Shown here piece by piece: positions 35,701 through 47,700 of a stretch of 64,000 nucleotides of DNA. The notes under the pieces were generated by a model, which saw only the letters and a program-made list of their open reading frames with translations, was not told the origin of the DNA and made no database searches. Each line of letters opens with the position of its first letter. Position 1 is the first letter of the stretch. This DNA is from Toxotes chatareus (taxonomy: Eukaryota > Chordata > Actinopteri > Toxotidae), in assembly GCA_016801885.1 (NCBI GenBank), contig CM028892.1, positions 10,858,114-10,922,113 of the forward strand, given 5' to 3'. The translations under genes and the position numbers were made by a program.

Positions 35701-38700
35701 CAAAACCAGCATGAGGAAAAGGAACCATCATCATCTGAATTCGAAGACTGCTGCTGGTTTGAAGTCGACAAGTTCTACACTTCTGTCATGCAGGAACAGA
35801 GTGAAACCAAAGGGAGGAAGATGTGAACATATGAAACAGGGAACAGAGATGAAAGACAGAGGAGCTAAACCAGACACTCACTCCTAAAAACAGAAAGTCC
35901 ACCTTCAAGTATTCACTGAAACCTGACTGCAGGTTTTTCCACGATGACAGAGGATGGCCACTTTATTGATTCAGATGTTTGTTTATTTCTATAAGACTTA
36001 ATGTGACATAATTCTTATCTCAGCTGTGAGATTCCAGGGTACAGACAGAACACACGGACGTGTAACATGCAGCTGTACTTTGACTAATACTCAAAAACAC
36101 CACAACACACACAGACTCAGAGAGGGATCAGGGTCAGCCACATGCACCAGTGTCCAGCAGATTCAGACTCCAGACTCCAGTCCAACTCTGGAACTAAACT
36201 ACATGTCAAGTCTCAGGTTTTAGCTGGTGGACACGTCTTTTAACGTCTTTGATTTACACACAGTCAGAAAAATAAAAAGAAATAATAAAAAACATGGACA
36301 GAGACCACAGTCCCCAGAGTCTCCTGCAGACGGCCACAGTGGAGTACGAGGCAACACCGGTCAGCTGGGCAGCATTAAACTAGTTTCCCTGAAAAAAAAG
36401 GCAACCACTGTTTACCACTGTAATTAAGACTGAAGACTTGGACCAGAGTCCACTGACAGTAAAACAAACCTCCAGCATCGTTAACGAACACAGGAGACGT
36501 CTGTGTTTCTCTGTCAGGGAACACTGAGGAGGTCTTCAGGAGGGAACGAAATCTATAAAATGATCATTTGCAGCTGCTCGTCCCTTTTCTCAACTCTGCT
36601 TTGTCCTCAAGTTTCTCCAGACGTCTGTTAACTTGACCAAACGGATATAATGTCTGAGGTCGAAGCAGCCTGCTCTCCACGGTTTTAACCACTGTTGGTG
36701 CAGAGACCGGCAGTCTTCCAGGTGTGGGGCAGAAGAACAGTACACCGTGCGTACACAGTCCATGCACTGACATTTCCATCACAGATGACCAGCATTACAG
36801 TGCTGATGGAGGGTAAAACACACACCAAGGAGCCATGGAGGACCATCACTCCTCTGTCCACACACACACACACACACACACAGCTTACCGTCTGCATTAA
36901 CAGACCACGAGCCGTCTGACAGGTGGGCGAGCCCAGGAAAGACACAACAAGGGTTAAGGGTCATGGGGTCAAGAGGTTAAGCTTTGGATGAGTTTGACGA
37001 AGAGGCGAAGGAGCAGGGGAACAGCCGCGATACATCAAATCTGATTTAGGCTGAGAGTGTGTCATCTGATCAGATCAGCGTGTCTCTGAATATTTTACGG
37101 CTTTAATGGAAATCTATTAACAGCATCTACCAAAATAGGCCGCGTTTGAACAAAGACGTGATTTTACTGTGCCGGCACAAATGACTGAGTGATTGCATTA
37201 TATATAAATGAAATAATAAAAATGACACGGAATCTAAGGCAACTCGACTATGAACATCTGAACCCAGTCATAAGATCTGCTGTCAGATCAGCAGGGAATT
37301 ATCGATCTTACCCAGTGAGGCGTAGGATCCAGGGGGAAGAGCTGAGGCCGAGCTGAAGGGAGAAGCTGACGACGGCACGGCGGGCATCCTGGTGCGAGCC
37401 GTGGCGGTGGCTGCTGCGTTGACATCCACATCACTGCGAGAACGCTGGAGGGAGCCTGGAGAGGAAGCTGCTGCAGGCGTCCTGGAGGTGTGGGCAGGTT
37501 TGGCTGAGAGAAATCCATCAGTAAACTCAGTATTCAAAGGTTCATGTGAATCCAAGGAAAACAAATCAAAACACACAACATGTTGTAAATGAATCAGGGG
37601 TAAACAAAGTGCCCTCACATCTGGCTGCGCTGCTTCCAGCGGTGCTTTTTACAGACAGGGGTCGACTGTGGAGACAAAAAGTTTAAAAATAAAACAGGTT
37701 TTGTTCTTTGGTTCAGAAAACAAAGGCAAATTAAAGAGACATTTTCTCTACAAGTGTAAATGATCATATTATAAAACATTTTATAACTAAACCTTTTGAA
37801 TAGTGTTTATCTTCTGTCACTTCTGTGACCGATTGAAACTAAATCCATCAATTAGCTCACGTCCCTCCTGCTGCTACAGAGTCATGTGACCAGAAACATC
37901 AATACTGTGCTTCAAGTAAAATCACATTTTACATCTAAATCCAGAGGAATCTGGAGCCAGAGGCCACAGGTGAAGTCTGAACAAAGCTCCTTCAGCAAAC
38001 GGAAAAGACTTTCTGGAAACATTCATTAATAATAGTATTTATCATTAGCATCATCTTGCATCTGTCCCTGAGCTTCTCAGCAGGTGGATTCAGAACAGTA
38101 CTATTGATTACTGATGAATGATCATGATCGGATCTTGTACGTGCTCAGATACTGAAGATCAGAGACTGTATGTGCTGCAAAGCTTTTGAATGAAACCCTT
38201 CATTTGTTTCCCAGGTAATCAATAAGCCAATGGATCAGAGAGGACGATGAAGTTTCTCACTTAAGGCTCTCCTGAGAGGAAGAGGAGGAACGATCGGAGG
38301 CAGGCAGCGACATCAGACTGTCTCCGCTCCTCAGGTGAGCCTGCAGAGCTTTCTGATAGGATGACTCCAGGCCCTGGAACAGCTGCTCCGCCTCCCGGCT
38401 GAAGTGACCATGGAAACCCCAGTAACACCTGAAACGGTAACGTTTTCCGTTTCTTTACTACACAGCTGCAGCTTCGAAAAACTGCGATACGAGTGAAGTT
38501 GCATTGGTAAGAGATTCATCGTGTCTGTAATAAGTCTTGTCTATTTAATGAAGGGGTTCAGTGATAAGATGGAAGGGTGCGACTTACTTTCTTGCCACAG
38601 AGCGAGCCTCAGCGTCTGCATCGTGGATCCCTTTCTTTATAGTCTCCATTAAAACTGTTCCATGTCTGCAAGAGGAACCAGAAGGAAAACTGGATTTAAA

Positions 38701-41700
38701 TAAAATGCTGATGTAACACACCTGAAAGCTGCAGCGTGTTGCTGCACACACGTTATTTCAAACTGACTGTAAACCAAGCTGCCAGCTGCATCATTAAAAA
38801 GAACGCGTGTTAACAAACTGTTGACAGTTACACCTGAATAAAATCCAATTTTAGCACTATTACTACTCAGCTGATTAAGAAGAACATATACACCTTTTGT
38901 CTTTCCAAAGCTGCTTTTCTCTGATTTATAGTTTGGTGGTGTTCAGAATCAGAGCAGTGCCTCTCTCAGACACACACACCGACCGGCTGATCGACGAGAA
39001 CCAGAGAGCTCCCCCGGTACTGGGGGGTCAGCTCAGGTTTCTCCCAGGCGGCGGTGGCAGGAAGCAGCCAGGCAGAAACACAATGAGCCTTTTAGAGGCA
39101 GAGAGGTTCCCCTGGCATCGCCATGGAAACCGCTGAGACAGACCTTGACCTGGCCAGAGTCGGTAGCGTTTACTGACACTGACAATTCACTGTCACCATT
39201 TTCATTTCATACTCATGATGCAAATCTTTGCTTGTTCCACAGTTTTGGTACAGTTATTATGAAGCTACAGTATAATCAGTCCTCACCTCTCCAGAGAGCT
39301 CGTCTGCCACTCCTGCAGCAGCAGGTCCAGGAACTCATAGCAACGCCTGGAGGAGACAGAACAACATAAAATCACCCTGAACACCTGAAACTCTAAAACC
39401 AACAAAACACAATTAAATTAAATTAAATTAAAAGTATAGTAAACCATATGATCTCTCACCTTCTGACAGCCACAGATTTGGAGGTACAGTTGCTGGTGAT
39501 GATGGGGATGAGACGTGGGAAGTGTGTGTGCTGCAAAACGAAAAAGAACCTGGAGTTAAAACCTGGTGAGTTCAATTTATCTCAAATTTATATTTTTCCA
39601 AAGCACAAGATTTTTATTTCTTGACAAGTCTGTGTGATGTGCAGCCTGTTCCTCTCTTCCTCTCTGTTTCAAATGAAATTTGTTCCGTCAGACAACAACT
39701 GAGTCTTTTCTTTCTGACATGAAATGTGATTTGCAGGATCAAATCACATTGTCTCTGAAATCATTCCAATTGTAATGTTGAGCTAACGTCATTATCGTGC
39801 TGCCTGGTGAGCATGTTTCGCTCTGACGGTGCCATAACATCAGGAGAGGAAGCTGCTTTTATTTCCCACAGCTGAGACCAGGTGGCTTCAAGAATTTAGA
39901 AGCGACAGCCTCTGACTTTAAATGTCAGTGTCAACGATCATCATCATCTGAGGAACGCTGCCACGTACTCTGAGGATGAGGCGGATGGCAGCCACACCAG
40001 AGGTGGCCATGACTTTGGCACTGTTGGGGACCAGGTTGAGGAGGGTCGGCATGACGGCCTCTGCTGCGTGGTCAAAGCGACCGCTGAGCACCAACGACAG
40101 GTGGCTGATGACAGAAGAGCAGAGCAGACATAATAATAAATAAGCATAATATGTAGAAAACACACAGACAAAGCACATAATCGTCCTTCAGGTTCTAGTG
40201 TAAAGTTTGTGCCATGCAGATGTCTTACCCCAGGGTAATGCAGGCCTCTCTCACCACCTGCGAGCGGAGGTCCTTGGCGGACAGTTTGAACGCCGCCTCC
40301 ATGAGCCGCAGCTGCTGCAGAAACCCATCAAACTCTGCTGCACCAGCCAGGAGCAGCGAACGCACCTTCTTCAGCTGGAAACAGGAAACAGCCTTCAGCA
40401 AAGACTTTTTCATCTATCTGATGCTTCAAACTACGGCAAGAGAAAGGTCAGGGCTTCTTACAGCCGCCACTCTGAGCTCCCAGTCCCTCTTATCGTCTGA
40501 CAGCACATCTCGAATCTTCGTCATGGCCTCCTCCACCTCCCTGTTAGAGTAGATCTGACAGAGGGCAGGTAAGAAGGTGAACTCACATCACGCACAGGAA
40601 CATGATGAGCAGCACTCACACTCTGATTAGGAAACAGCAAGATTATAAAATAAGAAAGACATTATACTTGCACTGTGGGAACATCCTCAAAGGCCTGGAT
40701 GAAGTCCTCCTCATCCACAGCTCCAGCACCAGACCCATCCCTCCCTACAGACAAGACCAGGACCAGAACTTAAACCCAGGCAAGTATTTTTGTACAGTTT
40801 AAAATCTCCCAAAAATATTAAAATGATTAAATTCGCATCCTATCCACTACACAGTGAATAAAAACATCACTGCGGGAGCGTTCTGGTTCTGACCTGCAGA
40901 CTTGGCGCTCGAAGCGGAGGCGGGGCGTCGAAATGAACCCATGCTCATCGTCTTCCTCCCGGACAGCGATGCTCCTTTGGACGAGGACGTGGAGCGGCCG
41001 CCGTCCACCGAGTCATCGTCCTCAAAGTTTTTGTCTGGAGGAGGACGAGCAGAACAGACGGACAGAAGGCTAAACAAGGAGCCTTCACAAAGACAGCTCC
41101 AAACAGGCGGACTCTGACATTTCTGCATTTGAACTTTTAGCTGACGTTCAGCTGACCCAGAGACATAACTCACATTCCTACATCACCAACAGAACAAGCT
41201 AACAATGGCGAGTAGCACGAAAATCAGAGACACAATGACCCGACGATAAACTGGACAATTAGTCCTGTGTAGCCAGTAAGAAGCCAGGGTGACCGCGGGA
41301 GCATGAAGCACACATTTTTTTATTTACAGTCTGAAACAAACAGTTCTCTGTGTTTTACACTGAGCTAAAACTGTGTTCTGACATGGTGCAGAAAATAAAT
41401 GACATCTTACTGTAGAGGAACCCAACCATTACAGTATATTCTCATTTATACCGGCAACCAATCACCCCTCTTTCATTATTCAGTTTACACACACATATAT
41501 ATACACACACACACATACACACACACACACATATACACACACACAACAGCAGGGCGCTCAGCCAACACATCAGTCATGTGCCATCAGTTTGCAGTTTTTC
41601 CTCTGTGCAACACCTCTCAATATCAACACATGGTGACTATGTGTGTGTGTGTGTGAAGAGAAAACACAACTTCACCTGTCACATGAAGTTTAACACGTTA

Positions 41701-44700
41701 ACACCAACACAACATGACTGCAGGAGAACACTAGCGTGGTGATGAGCACATGAGCTCCAGAGGAAATCCCTCTAAAATCCCAGGATTCCTCTTCAAAGGC
41801 CAAACACAGACGTTTCTGAATTCTGAAACATTTACTGTCCTGCGTCTCTCGGTCTTTCACTGGCCTTATTCCTCTTTGTCCATGAATTTAATCTTATCTT
41901 AGGTCACCTGAGAGGGATGTCACTATCAAATATTCACTGTGAGGCTAAATAAAAAAAATCGATGTAAAAACCCCGTCATCTTCAGCTAAATAAAGTTCTA
42001 ATAGGCAACTTGAATTTTCATTTGTATTTAGTATCACAATCGTATAAGGAAATGATCATTTCCTCACTGCAGCAGTGCTGAAGTGGCACAGCTGCCTCCC
42101 TCTGCTATTTGTATTTTCCATTTTTCAACACTGTGTCGTGAAGATGAAGTGTCTGGACAAGTAACACAACAAAGATGTGCTGTGCCTCCTTCCATGACAG
42201 GAAACTGCTCTTTCGTGCCTTTCAGCAAGAACAACGTACTTCAACGTGTGTCAGAAACGTAATCTAAAGACAAACTGTTGCAACAGACCCGCACAGCAGT
42301 GTTGTATCTGAGTACGAATCCACGAAGCCCGAACAGGCCACATGATCAAGCCATTCAGTCTGAATTTAACCTTGACAGCCTCCGTTTTCACGCACGCTAA
42401 CATCCACAACAGGTCACATAAATCACATAAATCTGCAGAAAATAAACGTACACAGTCACAGCACGAAAATAATTCTCAGTTTCTCCCAAACTCCACAGCA
42501 GAGAGACTCTGTCCTGTTTCTGCAGCTTCCTGACCTTAACTTTGCTCAGAGACGACGACGCTGCATCACGTCCAGTGTATTGTCCACACAACAATTCATC
42601 TGAGAGCAGGCCAGGAAATCATCCTGCTGTGTTTACATTCAAGACAGCGCAGACGCATTTCTCCTGGATTTACAGCCCTCGTCACGCCCGGCAACCCCCC
42701 AGACACCCCACCCCCCTCTCCTGTCGCCTGCATTCATCATTGATTACATCCTCCACTATTTCTGTTTACTACGAGCTCCGTTCAGTCCCTCCCTGCATCC
42801 AGAGGCAGAGCAGCAGCAGCTTACAGGAGCAGATCCGCCTGCAGACCAGTTTCCTCAGCATGCCGGCAGAGAGGCAGACAGACAGACAGTCAGACAGTCA
42901 GGTGGTCCTCCAGTTCTCTGTGGTCCTCACATCTTTCCCCCCAGGTGAGGAAAGAAAACAGGGGAGGCAGGAGGGGAGTCAAACCGCTAGCCTCCCCCCT
43001 CCCCTGTCAGGGAGCATGTGCTTCGATAGGATCTTCCTCTCTGTCTTCGTCCTCTAGTTCACTCCAGCAAACACACACTCACTGGCAGGACCAGGATGAA
43101 GGAAGGGGAAGGGAGGGGATGGAGAGAAGTGATGAAGGAAAGCAGGAGGAGGGCGGAGAGTGGACCAATGGGAGGAGAAGGGAGGACACGGGAGGGGTTA
43201 GTCAGGGGACAAACCCTGGTGTTCCGTGTGGAGGCAGAGCTGGGGGGTGGAGTCAGAGATGAGGGACAGCTACAGTGGCATGATGACTCAGGAGAGGGGG
43301 AGGTGGGAGGAGGAAGCAGGGAGAGATGGAGAGACACCTCTGGTCCCCTGTCGAGCCTCCACCCGAGTTCATCCATCAGTCTGCAGCAGCTGGAAAGGTT
43401 TGATCACACCAAGGTCGCTGCTGCTGACATGTAAGATGAAACATAACTGAATATTGTGAGCTCATTTTATTTCATAACAAAAGTCTGAAAAACTAATTCA
43501 ACATAAAATAACTATTTTCTGCCATTCCTTTCGTCTTCCTCTGTTATTTTTTACATGAAAAATATTTAACATTTTTCATTGTTTTCGGACGAATCGATTA
43601 ATCAGGAAAATAATAAGCAGATCACATTAGTCATTTTCTCAGACTTGACAAAGCTCCTCCAGAGCCACAGAAGATTTTATACGTATCACAGGCTGAGCAC
43701 AGCTAACTGTGATGAGTAAATTATGTTTGACCTGGGATGTTTCCTTAACTTTGTTATAGACAGATAACATGACTGGTAATCACGATCGCTCAATCGAACT
43801 AAGTGACTGTGAGGAACTGTGCGCCTCCTCAGCATGTCAGGTCACAAGTTTTCCTCCTGGCAGCTCCTCAAAGTCTTTGGGAGCTCGGAGCCTGATGGAG
43901 TCCGACGGCTGATCTCCCTGATGCAAATTCACAAAACGAGTGGGAAGAGATGAGGCTGCACCACTGACCCGGTGGGTAGGAAAGTAGGAAGCGTGGGAGA
44001 GCGGCTCCCGCAGAGTTGTAGGAGGACAAACTCTTTCCCACTCACAGGGACGAAAGACAGCCGCTTGTTTTAACATCAGTCCCATCAAATTAGCACGCAG
44101 CCGTAGCTCAAAGGTGAGCTTAAACCCGTGGACGTGAAATCGTTTAAGTCCTTTTCAGCCTTTTCATTGTGAATGAACGATGAGGGAAACACCCCCGCTT
44201 TTCACCTGCACATCTCAACCAGCCGGGACAACAGAGGGAGGGGCATTCCCACAGAATTACAGGGTTTTGTTCACAACCTTCCCACCTGATTGAAATCCAT
44301 TCAAGACAAGAAAATCCACAAGCACGAGTCTGGAGTCACAGCAGATGTGCTGTTATGAGAGAGAAACAGAGTTATCATTGACCGTCGGTCACGTATGACA
44401 GTATACTGTGTTTAGTTTATTAACAGGCTGCCTGAAAAACGAGCCTGAGCATCATCAGATAGAAACTGTACCCCATGAAGTTTGTTTAAACCATCAGACC
44501 AAACAAGACAGCATGCAAGTGTTTTTCCCTATTGTTCCGGTGCCCTCTGATAAACGCTCTCTGAGTGGTCCTTAGACCTTGCATATTCAAACAGCTGACA
44601 GCGGCTCACTGGTGCACTGCGCCCTCTCCCTCAGTCTCTGTTCATTATTCAGGAGGTTTCCAACTGTGCAACCCAAGTCCTGCTGGCAGCGAGTGCCTGG

Positions 44701-47700
44701 CCTCGTCTCTCGACACCTCCCTGCAGGACCTCCTGAGGCCGAGTGACGCACACCGCCCGGCCGGTGTTTATCAAACCCCGGAGATCTGGACCCAGAGCAG
44801 CTCACCACCAATAAAATATGATGCCAGAAGATAACGCTCAAGAAATCTGAAAGAACTCGTGAACTGTCTCATGGATTTTTGTGCTCTGTAAGTGTGATAT
44901 GTGAGTGCTACACAAATAAAGTTATTATCATTATTATTGATGGTTACTTGAGTCAGGCTTGTTTAAACCTCCTTTATGAAACAGAAGTAATAAGCTTGGT
45001 TTAACTGGTCTTTGAAACGCCCCTCAGATGCCTAACACGACTGTAAACAAGGTGTACAACTGATTATCCGTCACAACAACAGATACAGAACAACAACACT
45101 GAGAACAAACAGGAAGTGTAAAATCCAAACAGCAGCGTTCCTCACACTGTCACAACCATTTCACCCAACATATGATGAATTATTCAGATATTTTACATGT
45201 AACTGTGCACGTCATGTGTCAGAGCTGCAGTCCAGCACAGAGCAGAGCAGAAGGATTACATGCATCACTGAGCTTCAGTTACTTGTGGCATTCACTTCCC
45301 AATTATGAGCCGGCTGCAATTATCAAGGCTTATGAGCACAAAGATCCTGTCAGCGTCGGGTGCTAACCAGCGACCTGTGTTAAAAACACAGATCTTTACA
45401 ACAAGCCTTTAACTTTAAATGAAAAATGTACGACTTTGCGTGTGTGATGAATTTACCTGCAGGGAGCTGGTTTCACCGGGAGAGACGACACCTACTCCTC
45501 GGATCTACTGGAGGAGCAACACCACCATCCTGACACGGACACAGAGCTGATGCACTGCTGCCTGCCCCCTCCCTTCCCCTCAAACCTGGTCTTGTGACTG
45601 TACGGACAACAGCTGACACCCCTCCTACAAAATAAAAGCCCTGGGCTGCAGGAGTACAGAGTTTCTTTCTGTCTCAGTGTTTCATCCTCTGTGTCTGGCT
45701 GTCTCCAGTTTCAGTTTCTGATCCTCACTTTAAACTGACTCTCTGCCTTTTTCTCAGCTCTGCTCATCTTCACTCTCTCTCTCATGTCCCTGTTTTCCAG
45801 GTCAGTGTGATGTCACACACTCGCCTGCTCAGGTGACACTCACAGCTCCGTCAGTTGTCAGCGTGCTGACGTCCACATCTCTTTGAAGTGACCGCTGACA
45901 GTGTGCTGGGAGGCCGCTCATTTTTACTGCGACACACATAAACACAAGCTGAGGCAAACTACTGCAAACAGCTAAATCAGGGCTGTTATGCAGTCCACTG
46001 ACTGCAGTGCGATGATAAAACAGGCTGGAATAACAGCTTCCACATTCCCAAACACAGAGCAGCAGTGTTTGTGCACATCCAGCCGGTCAAAGGTGAACTC
46101 TGACCTGTGAGTCTCACACAGCCGGCTGGAGATCACAGCGAAACGGCAACCAAACACTTGAGTTTGTCCAATGAATGTGACAGTGCAACTCATTTTTTAT
46201 GAAAACATTTGAGTTATGGACATTTTTCATACTGCGAGGGAGGCCTTCGTGTCAGATTATCTCAGTGTCCAATTCCTGTTGTTTCCCCAGAGGAAGGCAG
46301 TCTAACTGAGGGGCCCCTACGAGATGAAAGCTGAGCCCTGCGAGCACAGTGACAAGGTCTATCAGCTCCGGCCTGGGACACATTAAGCTCAAAAGGCTGA
46401 GAAACCAGTGTAATATTCTCTGCACCAATCAGGCTCTCCGTTTAAACACGTCCTAAAAATCTATCATCTTTATTAATTCTCAATCAACTGACAATATCAT
46501 CTCAAAGCTTATATTAATGTTTTCAATACAGCACCAACAGCTCAGAATCACTCCATTAAACCTGGTGCATGGAGCTGCTTTTCCTGCAGAGGGGTGACTG
46601 AAAGCTCCTGCTTCCCAGAGCACAAAGGAACCAGATCAGGTTTCATTCCGACAGAAAGACAGCAAACACAGCCCTCTGCGAAGCGTGGAAACCAAGAGAA
46701 GGGCTGGAAAATTATCTAGTATTATTATTATTATGAAAAATTATCTATTAAACAGGTGCACAGAGTCAATAACTCACTATATAGTGATTCTTAAGAAAAA
46801 TAGAAAGTTTCCACAGCGACTGCACAGCTAGCTCAGCACAGCAGATTCCCTGACAGTGAAATCAGCACAAAACAAAATGTTCATAAAGTGCTGATTAGCG
46901 ACTCTACTCCTGGCTGACTGCAAGTTATTACAGGATGTCCAGGACAATGACACTGTATAATTCTGTGGTTGTTATCAGCAGATACTCACACTGAGAATTT
47001 ACAGAATCCTCCTGTAGGACTGGGAGTCTCATAGGTTTACAAGTAAACAAATGTGGTGCAGTTTTAAAGTGTTCACGCCGTCACATGTCAGTGTCTGCAG
47101 GTTGATGAGAGTCATCAACAAAAAAAAAAAAAAAACATGCTGCCCTGACAACCAGCCCCACTGCGGGCATCAAACCGTCCTGGTGCCACGTGCACAACCA
47201 TCACAAGTCTGCAGCTATAATACACACACAGCAAACAGGCAGAGCAGGAGATGTGATCTTACCTGACACAGGTGACAGGACCATGTTCCCTGACCTTTGA
47301 ACTTCGTCAAATTTACTGAAGATGACGTTCAGCCTGGACACAGAGGGGAAACAGAGGATTAGCACCGGCTGATGACGTGACGGAGAGAAAAGCACCACAG
47401 TCATGGCAGAAAATAAACGGCCTGGCCGCCCTCAGGCCTGCAGACTCTCCTCTGAAAAACAGAAACCGGGCTCATTTCCGACTCTCTGGAGAGCAGTTAA
47501 ATAGGCCAGAGTTACAGCTCTGCATCCAAAAATACACAGGCAACGGGCGACGGTGGCACCTGCTGGGTTATATTATTAGAACAAACACTACTGATCACAA
47601 TGTCAGTGTAACACCAGCTGTGGGTGACGTGTTGACTTTGGGAGAAAAACACATCATTTAAAGAAATGATTCTATTCTGAAAACTCTTTGAATTGAAACT

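Noticed and set aside
42542..43434. Open frames of 105-171 codons in the GC-rich part of clasp1 intron 7, on both strands
   Set aside because: Composition-driven (GGA/CCT-rich), with no recognisable motif and no consistent splice sites linking to clasp1.
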